From assembly GCF_037971845.1 (NCBI RefSeq), contig NZ_CP150227.1, positions 5,828,001-5,892,000 of the forward strand: DNA of 64,000 nt. The letters run 5' to 3'. This document shows, one piece after another, positions 34,751 to 43,553 of the stretch. How positions within the stretch are numbered: the first letter of the stretch is position 1; every line of letters begins with the position of its first letter. Below the pieces are notes generated by a model. That model ran no database searches. It was not told where the DNA came from and saw only the letters and a list, made by a program, of their open reading frames with translations. Both the position numbers and the translations under genes were made by a program. Source of the stretch: Paenibacillus sp. FSL R5-0766 (GTDB taxonomy: Bacteria > Bacillota > Bacilli > Paenibacillales > Paenibacillaceae).

Positions 34751-35893
34751 ATGAATATTGTTTCCATTGAACCAACACCGAGTCCAAATACGATGATGTT
34801 ACATCTCGATGAACGTCTGGAGGACGGAATTCGCAAAACATATACACTGGACAACGAACGATCTGCTCCGGCGTTCATTCGCCAGATGCTTCATATTCCC
34901 GGTGTAAAGAGTGTGTTCCACACAACAGACTTTGTCGCACTTGATCGTAAAGGAAATGCCGACTGGTCCGTTATCTTGGGCGAAGTCCAAAATCGCCTTG
35001 GACAGCAAGGCATTGATCTGGACTGGATTGAATCCGAAGATGGTTCAGGCGAGCACTTCGGAGAAGCACAGGTATTTGTACAATTCTTCCGAGGCGTACC
35101 GATGCAAATTAGAGTCAAGGCCGGGGTCAAGGAAGAACGAATCTCGTTGTCAGATCGTTTTGTCAAAGCCGTAACAGAAGTCGCCAGTGCAACGATGATC
35201 AAAGAACGCAAACTGAGTGATTACGGTGTTCGATATGGTGAATTGCCTGATATTGCACGTGAAGTCGAGCAGGAATTGGAAGCCGCTTACCCGCCGGAAC
35301 GATTGGAGCAGGTCATCAAACAGGCGATTGAACATGGTACCAAATCCGAAGAGTTCGTCGAGCGCCGCCGTGAATTGGATGGAGCCGAACTTGAAGAGGC
35401 TCTGCGAAACGAGGACTGGAATGTTCGTTATGCGGCATTTGACGGCATGGAGCCTACGGCAGAAAGACTGCCTCTCGTAGCCCATGCCTTGCATGACAAC
35501 AAAATGCAGATACGCCGCTTGGCTGTCGTATACCTGGGTGACATTCGTACACCGGAAGCGATGGAATTGCTGTATGAAGCACTCCAGGACAGTTCTCCTG
35601 CGGTACGCCGTACTGCCGGGGATACCTTGTCGGATATCGGTGATCCTGCCGCCACTCCAGCCATGACAGCTACGTTATCCGATAAAAGTAAACTTGTACG
35701 CTGGCGTGCAGCACGTTTTCTCTATGAGGTCGGAACTGAAGAAGCAGAGCAAGCGTTGCGAGTGGCAGCCGATGATCCCGAATTTGAAGTCAGCCTGCAG
35801 GCCAAGATGGCTCTGGAGCGGATCGAATCGGGCGAACAGGCCGCTGGAACGGTATGGCAGCAGATGGCTGGTCGTAACAAAAAAGAGGAATAG
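34751..35893 (+). CDS. CvfC-like protein: Nfu_N domain plus HEAT repeats
   Basis: A 380-residue protein. Residues 1-90 form a NifU/Nfu N-terminal domain (S-I-E-P-T-P-S-P-N-T-M-M, and V-F-H-T-T-D-F-V-A-L-D). Residues ~210-365 contain three to five HEAT-like repeats (D-W-N-V-R-Y-A-A, M-Q-I-R-R-L-A-V-V-Y-L-G-D, S-P-A-V-R-R-T-A-G-D-T-L-S-D-I-G-D). This architecture is that of the Staphylococcus conserved virulence factor C family. Nfu_N domains occur in iron-sulphur scaffold proteins, but the Cys-bearing Nfu C-domain is absent. Its biochemical role is unknown. AGGAGG precedes the ATG. It is monocistronic. Confidence 0.82.
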   Translation: MNIVSIEPTPSPNTMMLHLDERLEDGIRKTYTLDNERSAPAFIRQMLHIPGVKSVFHTTDFVALDRKGNADWSVILGEVQNRLGQQGIDLDWIESEDGSGEHFGEAQVFVQFFRGVPMQIRVKAGVKEERISLSDRFVKAVTEVASATMIKERKLSDYGVRYGELPDIAREVEQELEAAYPPERLEQVIKQAIEHGTKSEEFVERRRELDGAELEEALRNEDWNVRYAAFDGMEPTAERLPLVAHALHDNKMQIRRLAVVYLGDIRTPEAMELLYEALQDSSPAVRRTAGDTLSDIGDPAATPAMTATLSDKSKLVRWRAARFLYEVGTEEAEQALRVAADDPEFEVSLQAKMALERIESGEQAAGTVWQQMAGRNKKEE

Positions 35894-35926
35894 TCGTCTC
35901 TCAGACCTCACATCCAACAATTGTTA

Positions 35927-35955
35927 TTGCACTGGAAAACCATGCGCGTTATACT
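35927..35955 (+). promoter_or_regulatory. SigA promoter of the lysine riboswitch-permease transcript
   Basis: TTGCAC (35927-35932), a 17-base spacer and TATACT (35950-35955). It should start transcription near 35962, about 80 bases before the riboswitch core. Confidence 0.7.
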
Positions 35956-36040
35956 GATTGTCTGTTTACTAAACAGGACACACGGTGTTAAGTTGTGTTG
36001 TTCATAATTTCATAGACAATAGATACACCTCATCCATTGA

Positions 36041-36235
36041 TGGTGAGGTAGAGGTCGCGGGTGCGATCAGTACGCTGATGGAGGCGCTAAGGAGCCGCTT
36101 ATGAGATCAGCCGAAAGGTGTACCCGCCGAAGCTTACTGGACGTTCCTTATACGGTCCGGTGAGCTGGGGCTGCTGTCGAAAGGCGCAGAACTGTCACGG
36201 AAGTACATTTCCTTTTATGGAGGTATGAATTCTTC
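36041..36235 (+). promoter_or_regulatory. Lysine riboswitch (L-box) aptamer
   Basis: The conserved lysine-aptamer elements occur in order: AGAGGTCGCGG (36050-36060), AGTA (36069-36072), GCCGAAAGG near 36110, CGCCGAAGC (36125-36133), the GCTGGGGCTGC segment near 36174 and the closing CTGTCACGG. Stem P2 is GCGGGT/ACCCGC (36057-36062 with 36122-36127). A following stem pairs AGCTTACTGGAC with GGTCCGGTGAGCT. A CTGC/GCAG hairpin with loop GTCGAAAGGC completes the core. A terminator follows at 36287, so lysine binding should cause premature termination of the permease mRNA. Exact ends are approximate. Confidence 0.88.
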
Positions 36236-36286
36236 TGTGTTGAGCTATCTTAATCATCTGGGACATGGTGCGGACATTGAAATATT

Positions 36287-36318
36287 AAAGACCGCAGGCT
36301 GATGCCTGTGGTCTTTTT
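36287..36318 (+). terminator. Riboswitch-controlled terminator
   Basis: AAAGACCGCAGG pairs with CCTGTGGTCTTT with a short loop and ends in a T-run. It is 55 bases before the permease start and is the expression platform of the lysine riboswitch. Confidence 0.85.
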
Positions 36319-36372
36319 GGTTATGAATTCAAGTATCGCAAACATCAGTATATCGAATGAAGGAGTGTTTCC

Positions 36373-37854
36373 ATGCAAGACCGCAGCAACCCAACAACAA
36401 CTGGACCTTCCCTGAAAAAAGGATTACGCGCACGCCATATGACGATGATCGCCCTCGGTGGCTCGATTGGTACCGGGCTGTTTCTCGCAAGTGGTACCGC
36501 CATCTCAACCGCAGGCCCTGGTGGAGCATTAATTGCCTATGCGGCCGTTGGCATCATGGTTTATTTCCTAATGACCAGCCTTGGTGAGCTTGCTACCTTT
36601 ATGCCGGACTCCGGTTCATTTAATACGTATGCCGCACGTTTTGTCGATCCTGCTCTCGGGTTCGCCATGGGCTGGAACTTCTGGTACAACTGGGCGGTAA
36701 CCATTGCAGCAGAGCTTGCTGCCGCTACAGTACTCATTAAATACTGGTTCCCCGACAGTTCGTCCATGTTATGGAGCTTACTGTTCCTCGTGCTGATCTT
36801 TTCCTTGAACGTGTTGTCCGTCAAAGGCTACGGAGAGTCCGAGTACTGGTTCGCCATTATCAAAGTCGCTACTGTTATCATCTTCCTGGCCGTTGGTGTG
36901 CTCATGATCTTTGGTATTATGGGCGGAGAGGCCGTTGGTTTCAGCAACTTCACCATCGGTGATGCGCCCATCCATGGCGGATTCTTCGCTGTGCTTGGTG
37001 TGTTCATGGCTGCGGGATTCTCATTCCAGGGTACCGAGCTTATCGGGGTAGCCGCCGGTGAAAGTGAAAACCCGCGCGAAAATGTACCTCGTGCAATTCG
37101 TCAGGTATTTTGGCGCATTCTGATTTTTTACATTTTGGCGATTACCGTGATCAGTCTGATCATCCCGTATACGCATCCGAATCTGCTCAAAGGTGATCTG
37201 GAAAATATCGGTGTCAGCCCGTTCACACTGGTATTTGAGAAAGCTGGCCTCGCCATTGCAGCTTCCGTCATGAATGCCGTTATTCTGACTTCTGTACTCT
37301 CTGCAGGTAACTCAGGCATGTACGCTTCGAGCCGGGTTCTCTATGCCCTTGCCCGTGACGGTAAAGCCCCGCGTTTCCTGGGCAAGCTGAATAAAAAAGG
37401 CATTCCAATGAATGCACTTTTGCTTACAACAGCCGTTGGTATGTTGGCATTCCTTGCCTCCCTGTTCGGCGATGGGATTGTGTACACCTGGTTGTTGAAT
37501 GCATCCGGTATGTGTGGTTTTATCACTTGGCTGGGTATTGCTATCAGTCATTATCGCTTCCGTCGTGCATACGTTGCACAAGGCAGGGATCTGAGCGATC
37601 TGCCTTACCGTGCACGCTGGTTCCCGTTTGGGCCGATCTTTGCTTTTGTCCTGTGTATCATCGTGATCATCGGACAGAACTATCAGGCATTCACAGGTGA
37701 TCAGATCGACTGGAGTGGAGCCATCGTTGCCTACTTGAGCGTACCCCTGTTCCTGGTATTGTGGCTCGGTTACAAATGGATCAAAAAGACCAAAGTGGTG
37801 CCGCTGCAGGAATGTGATTTCACACCTACGGATTCACCAACTGATAAGCACTAA
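36373..37854 (+). CDS. lysP: Amino acid permease, probably lysine-specific (LysP-like)
   Basis: A 493-residue amino-acid/proton symporter of the APC superfamily with twelve hydrophobic helices. The N-terminal signature G-L-R-A-R-H-M-T-M-I-A-L-G-G-S-I-G-T-G-L-F leads into helix 1. Helix 3 has E-L-A-T-F-M-P, and F-Q-G-T-E-L-I-G-V-A-A-G-E-S follows in helix 6. These are LysP/GabP-type motifs. The lysine riboswitch immediately upstream makes lysine the likely substrate. AAGGAG lies before the ATG. It is monocistronic. The symbol rests on context more than on sequence alone. Confidence 0.85.
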   Translation: MQDRSNPTTTGPSLKKGLRARHMTMIALGGSIGTGLFLASGTAISTAGPGGALIAYAAVGIMVYFLMTSLGELATFMPDSGSFNTYAARFVDPALGFAMGWNFWYNWAVTIAAELAAATVLIKYWFPDSSSMLWSLLFLVLIFSLNVLSVKGYGESEYWFAIIKVATVIIFLAVGVLMIFGIMGGEAVGFSNFTIGDAPIHGGFFAVLGVFMAAGFSFQGTELIGVAAGESENPRENVPRAIRQVFWRILIFYILAITVISLIIPYTHPNLLKGDLENIGVSPFTLVFEKAGLAIAASVMNAVILTSVLSAGNSGMYASSRVLYALARDGKAPRFLGKLNKKGIPMNALLLTTAVGMLAFLASLFGDGIVYTWLLNASGMCGFITWLGIAISHYRFRRAYVAQGRDLSDLPYRARWFPFGPIFAFVLCIIVIIGQNYQAFTGDQIDWSGAIVAYLSVPLFLVLWLGYKWIKKTKVVPLQECDFTPTDSPTDKH

Positions 37855-37946
37855 CGAAGAATCAGGTTGTTTCTGTCCTTTACGTTCTCATGTAAATGGT
37901 TAGTTTAACTTATACAGCTGATACAATTGACACTATATAATAATAT

Positions 37947-37996
37947 CTCCCCGGGGCGTTGCAGTCTTCCTACTGTAGCGAAACGGGGAGGTTTTG
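37947..37996 (+). terminator. Hairpin with GC stem and T-rich tail
   Basis: CTCCCCG (37947-37953) pairs with CGGGGAG (37984-37990), with an inner GCAGT/ACTGT stem, followed by GTTTTG. It is probably a terminator for the permease, but it is 93 bases past its stop. I could not match it to a riboswitch class. Confidence 0.5.
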
Positions 37997-38123
37997 TGTT
38001 GGATCGGCTCCCCCTTCGAACATTTCTGTACGTCCTTTCGTCCCTGTCCATATTTTGTATAGATCCGTAAGTAGAATAGAGAAAGGTATACTATTTTTCT
38101 TGGACAACGGGAGTTGATGTATA

Positions 38124-38765
38124 ATGAAAAAATTCTCTATTCTGCTCGTTCTACTGGGCATCCTGATCATCAGCTTTCCTTTCCTGCGGGAAACGTATTA
38201 TGACTGGCAGCAAACCCGTGTCATGAACGATCTGGAGCAATTGCAAAACGGCTTGTCTAAGCTTAATCACTCCTTCGAACAAGGCATACAGGATGTAGCT
38301 TCCGCCGAGCCGACTACGGATAGTACAGATACAGTGCAAGACGCCTCTTCGGATACGTTGGGGATACTATCGATTGACAAGATTGATGTCCGCTTACCGA
38401 TTCTGGAAGGTGCAACGGAGGACAACATGAAGGTAGCTGCAACCCATCTTGTCGAAACCACTAGTATCGGTAACAAAGGTAATGCTGCCATAGCCGCTCA
38501 TCGCGCCCACAAAAAAGGACGGCTGTTCAATCGTCTGGGAGAACTCCAGATTGGTGATTCTATGGAAGTCACCCTGGCAGATCGAACGATTATCCAATAC
38601 AAGGTAGATCAGATATCCGTTGTGGAGCCAACTGACTTATCTGTGCTGGAGGATCCCGGGCTTGGACAGGTCCTTACCTTGATTACCTGTGATCCACTCG
38701 TCAATCCAACACATCGCCTAATTGTAAGAGCTATTGCAGTGAAACCAAATGTTACGGGGACCTGA
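38124..38765 (+). CDS. Class D sortase
   Basis: A 213-residue sortase. An N-terminal transmembrane anchor (residues ~4-22) precedes a linker and the catalytic beta-barrel. The triad is H126 (A-A-H-R-A-H), C189 (T-L-I-T-C-D) and R198 (T-H-R-L-I). The size, type II anchor and T-L-x-T-C-D-P match class D. The LPQTG protein gene ending 126 bases away, convergently transcribed, is the obvious substrate. No class A sortase is visible in the window. GGAG with about 11-base spacing precedes the ATG. Transcription ends at the shared hairpin 38784-38850. Confidence 0.88.
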   Translation: MKKFSILLVLLGILIISFPFLRETYYDWQQTRVMNDLEQLQNGLSKLNHSFEQGIQDVASAEPTTDSTDTVQDASSDTLGILSIDKIDVRLPILEGATEDNMKVAATHLVETTSIGNKGNAAIAAHRAHKKGRLFNRLGELQIGDSMEVTLADRTIIQYKVDQISVVEPTDLSVLEDPGLGQVLTLITCDPLVNPTHRLIVRAIAVKPNVTGT

Positions 38766-38783
38766 TCCTCCCTAAATATCACC

Positions 38784-38850
38784 AAAAAATACCCTCTAGC
38801 ATATTCACACGTCGACGCTAAGTCTTCGTAGTGATTGCTAAAGGGTATTT
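38784..38850. terminator. Bidirectional terminator between sortase and adhesin genes
   Basis: AAATACCCT plus TAGCA pairs with TGCTA plus AGGGTATTT, each with one unpaired base, around a 34-base loop. A and T tracts on both sides serve the two convergent genes. Confidence 0.75.
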
Positions 38851-38890
38851 CTATCTCACACGATGAATTTTAGATACTGCGTGTTTCGAT

Positions 38891-41800
38891 CTAGCGATGA
38901 AGCTGTTGTCTGCGGCGGAAGTACATGAATCCCGCGCTACCTAGCGCCATCAGCATCATGCCCACAGCAGTGTAAGCCATTGTGCTCTCTTCACCTGTTT
39001 GTGGCAGCATTCCCTGAGATCCAGAATTTCCGTTTGGCTGTGATGCAGAATTTCCATTGCCCTGTGATCCATCTGTATCCGTTCCAGCAGGAGGTGCAAG
39101 TGCACCATCCCCATCCGGTGCATCTGTATCCCCAACTGGAGGTGCAGTATCGTCACCGTTCGAATCGCCTGGTGTCGGTGTCACTACCCCGGAATCTTCA
39201 TCTGTCGGACTTTCGCTTCCTCCCCCAGACTCTGTAGGTTCAGTTACAACCGTGCCTGGAACCGACGGATTTGGTTTTCCTGGTTCCGGAGTTACTGGTT
39301 TCTCTGGATCTGGTGTTACACCCGTAGTAGGTGTTCCCGGATTATAAGGTCCACTAGACCCACCACCCGATACCGGGATAGCTTGATTCGTTTTTTCCAC
39401 AACTACAGCTTCGGTTTGTATGTTCGTAATTTCAAATGGTACGGGTGTTGTTTCCAACATGTATCCGTTAGGCGCTTTTATTTCAACCAACTGATACTTA
39501 TTGATATCCAAGCCTTCAAGTACAATTTCACCTTGTTGATTAGTTGTCAATGTAGCTTCATCCAGACCTGTTACCTTGTGGAACTCCCAATTCCCATTTG
39601 CATCCATCAATGCAGTTTGGGCCCGTAATTCAAATACAGCTCCTTGAAGGTACTGAGTTCGCCCCGCATTGGTTTTAATCAATTTCACAGAACGATCATT
39701 TTTTTTATTTTCAATGGTTATTTGAGTTTCCGGTTTGATAATAGATACAAGGGTCTCCGGCTGTTCAATAACAAAGCCTTCTGCCTTGGTCTCTACCAAT
39801 GTATATGAACCATAATCCAAACCATCGAATTCAATGACCCCATTTAGGTCGGTTACTTTTGTATCGATGACACTGTTGGAACGATCACGCAATTCGAATT
39901 CAATTCCGCTTAATACGGACTGACCCTTGGCATTTACTTTGGTAACGACAAGTTTACCACCTGTACCCATTGCATTAGACTTCGTCAATGTAATACTCTC
40001 CGTCTGATTCTCTACAATGGTAAACGGAATTGGTGTAGCATCCAATTGATAAAACTCAGGTGCCACGACTTCTACCAGCTCATAATCCCCTGGCGACAGT
40101 CCACCTTTGGCGATCTTCCCATCTTCCCCTGTCGTTAACTCATCGATTTTCTCTCGCGTTGCGCCGTCCTTGGAGTACAATTCAAAAGTTGCACCCTTAA
40201 GTGTCTTGGAGGAGTCCACCGCATCTACCTTGGTTAATTCAAAGCCTTGACGAATCTTTTTATTTTCAATTTCAAAAGCGATATCCGCATCCTTAAATTC
40301 AATCATTTTACCTGAGGCAGAGCCATATTCAGGCTCAACCAAGTATCCTGCCGGTGCAGATAATTCTTTTAACTTATAAGGTATACCGTTGGTTAGATTG
40401 TTTAATCGATAGTTTCTGGAGCTTTCGACCACACCATTCTCGTCCGTTGGTTTCAATGTTTCCAGAAGCGTAGTTCCAGACGCATTATAGATTGCAAATA
40501 TTGCACCCTCCAGCGGAACTCCTGTATCACTGACTTTGTGAATTCTGATTTTCCCCAGACCGGTAGAGGCTCCTCCACCTGCTCCAGCCAAGGAAACTTT
40601 GATTCCCGACTGATTACCTTCTCCGATTACCGAGGAAGATTGGCCTGCAAATTCAACCTTATTCTCAATTCGAGCGCCATGATCGGCATTAATATAAGAC
40701 TGATATTCCAAAATGAATGCAGTATGAATATCTTTCTTGAAGGTGAAGGTAAATGTATTGCCCTCCACGTCCAATTCATAATCAGCCGGATCAACAAGTC
40801 CAGCTTTGGTGGATACATTGCCTGAATTGCTGGCAGGTAAATTGGTTGCATATAATTTCAATGAATCAGCCAATAGAATCTGGTTCTCTGACAAGGTATC
40901 TGTTAATTGATTACCCGCAGGAATGAAAGATTGACTTGGATTGATATTTACCGTCCATGATGCTTTGTCCGTTGTACCTTCTTGCTTTCCTGTTTTGCGG
41001 ACGTATACACCACCGTTGGCAGGTGTAACACTGGCTGATCTATTAAATCGTATTGCACCACCCTCACCATCCGTCAGAACAGCCTGGTTGGCATATGCGC
41101 CTACGACAGAATATGGTCCATCCAGACTTGTTTGGTACTGAATGCGATAAGCCATTTTGCCCATGTTACCCAGATCTAACACAAAACCTTTACCGTCCGG
41201 GTTCAGCTGGAATTGACCAGGTGTGAGCGGAACCTCGCTACCTACAGCAGTAACATTATTGGCTCCCTGTAACTCTAACTCATGAACCTTCAATGAGCCG
41301 TCTACGAAAGTTTGGTCTCCAGTGTAAGCATCCTTAAGGATTGCATCCTGAATATCAAACAAATTGTAGTTTACATCGATTGTCCAGGTGATCTTTTTAT
41401 CTTTGGCGCTATATTCACCCTTTTTGTTACCATTTTGAATCGTGTAGTCTTGCGGTTTGACCGCAGCAGATTTTGTAATCGCAGTCTGTTTTACATCAGA
41501 CTCTTCCCAATCGATCTTGGCCGAGTTGCGATATTCATCATTCGTTGGCATACCTGCTGTCGGATCAAAGCTTGTCTTGTAAGTAATAACATGCTCCGTA
41601 CTGAGCGTTACCCCGTCCTTCAAGCGAAGTGAGAATCCTTTTTCATACGTTGGATCAGCCGGGTCTGTAGTCAGTTCAAAGTCGCCTTTGTTAACACCGC
41701 TCACTTGAAGACTACCCGGAATCAGTTTCATATGTCTACCTTCGTAATTGTCGGTGATGACGATATCCGTCATGTCCTGCAAATCACGGTTCACAACCAT

Positions 41801-43411
41801 CTGCCATTCAATTTCTTTTGTGTTGAAGTTTTCACTTTTTACACTCTTTGCAAAAATGACTTCCTGAATGTCTCTCCGGCCTGTTTTGGAAGTACCATCA
41901 TACATGTTCACTGTGTTCGTAATGGTGTCGTTTGTATAAACACGATGAATGGATTGTGTATCATATTCGATCTCATAGGCCTTTGTAATATCATTCTTAA
42001 AATGTAATCTGAAGCCATCATCGAACCCTGTACCCATCGCTTCGAGTGTGTATTCATTCGGATTGATCAGTGTTCTGTTCGAAGCCGCTCCACTTGCATT
42101 AATGTCCACTTGATACACTTTGACGGAATTGTTGATCAGTTGCTGTTTTGCCGTATCAAAGCGGTCTTCAATCCATGCATTCGTTTGCATGATTTCTTGC
42201 TGATTGTAGTTATATTGCACTTTCCATGTGATCGTCTGTGTCACCGGATCATACGCACTATCTTGCCCTGACTTGTTCAAAGGCTCATTAAAACTCACAC
42301 GAACTCGGCCAATATCTGTTTCGTTGTGCTCGCTCTGATCTGTTGTAAGCGCAACCTGATTTTGATACTCCACGTTGGTGAACGGAGCAGTGGTTGGTGC
42401 TTTAACACTTGTCGTGTAAGTCACACGGTAGGCCTTATCTGTGTCTCCCAATTGAATTGGAAACTGTGATTCTGTGCGTACCCCTGAACCTTCTTTAACA
42501 GATCCATTCAATTGCACTTCCAATTCGCGAATTTCGATATTGCCCTTGAGCTCTAGCTCTGCCGGGAACGTGTCTGCAAGAACAGCATTTTTCATAGCCT
42601 TCTCGCCTTGGTTAAAATCTACGGTCCATTTAATTTCATCCGAGTTGAAGTTGTTTTTGTTTGCGGTTCCCGATTTCTTTAACTTATCTATGGCTGTGTT
42701 GGCAAAGTGCACATCAATGATGCCCTGCCCTACGGAACTAAAGTCTATCTGTTGTTTCAAACCATCTTCCATCTTGCTCTCATCGAACTTAATCCACACG
42801 TAGAAGTTGCCTTCCAGCTTCGCATGCTCGATCAGTTCATTAAAGGTAAAGATGATTGTGCCATCTGGATTCACCACATACTCCCCTACACCGCCATCCA
42901 GATTACCCTTAAGCTGCGATCCGATGATGAATTTATCGGGCAAGTTAAAGGTGAACGTAGAGCCATCGCTGTAGTTGTGGTTGTCATCTGCAAGTCCCCA
43001 TGCAAAGACTACAGCCACCTCATCCTGAATGCGTGGTCGAATATCCTCAATTTTATCTCCTTTGACTTCGATCGTGCCATTCCCATTGTCTTCTGGCTCC
43101 TGATTGTACATCTGCACACTGGTAATCAATTGATCTGTAATTACCGGACCTGCAGCTGCCACTGCTATACTGCTCTGGTTGAGGTTTCCCTCCCCCTCTT
43201 CTTCCGGAGTGGCAGCAACGTCAACGTTGTTGACCTCTTCCGAACCTGCCAAACCTTCTTCTGATGTTGTATCGCTGATTGCACTGGCTGGCAAATTAGT
43301 TAATTCATCCTGAGCATGCATTGTTGGTGTAAATATCCAACCCTGCACCATTTGCGTGACCAGTAACAGAGCAATGATCACTATGCTCACTTTTTTCCTC
43401 ATTGTTTGCAT
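38891..43411 (-). CDS. LPQTG-anchored surface adhesin with SpaA-type repeats
   Basis: A 1506-residue wall-anchored protein. The signal peptide ends near residue 33. Several Ig-like collagen-binding-type (SdrG/Cna A-like) domains occupy ~100-945, recognisable by repeated segments such as W-x-V-x-x-N. Four SpaA/CnaB domains follow (~951-1346), each with a Lys in strand 1 (I-H-K-V, L-T-K-V, V-T-K-V, L-I-K-T) and an E in the L-x-E-x-x-A-P strand, the pair that forms isopeptide bonds. A Pro/Gly/Asp/Ser-rich spacer (~1350-1465), the sorting motif L-P-Q-T-G (1469-1473), a hydrophobic helix and a basic tail end it. It is probably attached by the adjacent sortase. The start could be Met1 or Met4, both behind GAGGAGG. 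Confidence 0.9.
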   Translation of the reverse strand: MQTMRKKVSIVIIALLLVTQMVQGWIFTPTMHAQDELTNLPASAISDTTSEEGLAGSEEVNNVDVAATPEEEGEGNLNQSSIAVAAAGPVITDQLITSVQMYNQEPEDNGNGTIEVKGDKIEDIRPRIQDEVAVVFAWGLADDNHNYSDGSTFTFNLPDKFIIGSQLKGNLDGGVGEYVVNPDGTIIFTFNELIEHAKLEGNFYVWIKFDESKMEDGLKQQIDFSSVGQGIIDVHFANTAIDKLKKSGTANKNNFNSDEIKWTVDFNQGEKAMKNAVLADTFPAELELKGNIEIRELEVQLNGSVKEGSGVRTESQFPIQLGDTDKAYRVTYTTSVKAPTTAPFTNVEYQNQVALTTDQSEHNETDIGRVRVSFNEPLNKSGQDSAYDPVTQTITWKVQYNYNQQEIMQTNAWIEDRFDTAKQQLINNSVKVYQVDINASGAASNRTLINPNEYTLEAMGTGFDDGFRLHFKNDITKAYEIEYDTQSIHRVYTNDTITNTVNMYDGTSKTGRRDIQEVIFAKSVKSENFNTKEIEWQMVVNRDLQDMTDIVITDNYEGRHMKLIPGSLQVSGVNKGDFELTTDPADPTYEKGFSLRLKDGVTLSTEHVITYKTSFDPTAGMPTNDEYRNSAKIDWEESDVKQTAITKSAAVKPQDYTIQNGNKKGEYSAKDKKITWTIDVNYNLFDIQDAILKDAYTGDQTFVDGSLKVHELELQGANNVTAVGSEVPLTPGQFQLNPDGKGFVLDLGNMGKMAYRIQYQTSLDGPYSVVGAYANQAVLTDGEGGAIRFNRSASVTPANGGVYVRKTGKQEGTTDKASWTVNINPSQSFIPAGNQLTDTLSENQILLADSLKLYATNLPASNSGNVSTKAGLVDPADYELDVEGNTFTFTFKKDIHTAFILEYQSYINADHGARIENKVEFAGQSSSVIGEGNQSGIKVSLAGAGGGASTGLGKIRIHKVSDTGVPLEGAIFAIYNASGTTLLETLKPTDENGVVESSRNYRLNNLTNGIPYKLKELSAPAGYLVEPEYGSASGKMIEFKDADIAFEIENKKIRQGFELTKVDAVDSSKTLKGATFELYSKDGATREKIDELTTGEDGKIAKGGLSPGDYELVEVVAPEFYQLDATPIPFTIVENQTESITLTKSNAMGTGGKLVVTKVNAKGQSVLSGIEFELRDRSNSVIDTKVTDLNGVIEFDGLDYGSYTLVETKAEGFVIEQPETLVSIIKPETQITIENKKNDRSVKLIKTNAGRTQYLQGAVFELRAQTALMDANGNWEFHKVTGLDEATLTTNQQGEIVLEGLDINKYQLVEIKAPNGYMLETTPVPFEITNIQTEAVVVEKTNQAIPVSGGGSSGPYNPGTPTTGVTPDPEKPVTPEPGKPNPSVPGTVVTEPTESGGGSESPTDEDSGVVTPTPGDSNGDDTAPPVGDTDAPDGDGALAPPAGTDTDGSQGNGNSASQPNGNSGSQGMLPQTGEESTMAYTAVGMMLMALGSAGFMYFRRRQQLHR

Positions 43412-43510
43412 ATCCTCCTCGTACGTAGTGTTGGCATACGCCGAAGATTAGAATAGCAAAGCGACATATACAAAAAATAGACAACACTAAAATCCTCGCT
43501 TTTGAACACA

Positions 43511-43540
43511 AAAAAGGATACTCCTCAAGCGGAGCATCCT
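43511..43540 (-). terminator. Terminator of the transglutaminase-like gene
   Basis: On the minus strand AGGATGCTCC and GGAGTATCCT pair, with one mismatch, followed by six T residues. It lies just beyond the stop at 43554. Confidence 0.85.
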
Positions 43541-43553
43541 GTTCAAATGGTTG

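Noticed and set aside
37947..37996. Hairpin considered as a riboswitch for the sortase gene
   Set aside because: Only one stem with an inner stem is visible and no conserved aptamer core. A terminator is the simpler reading.
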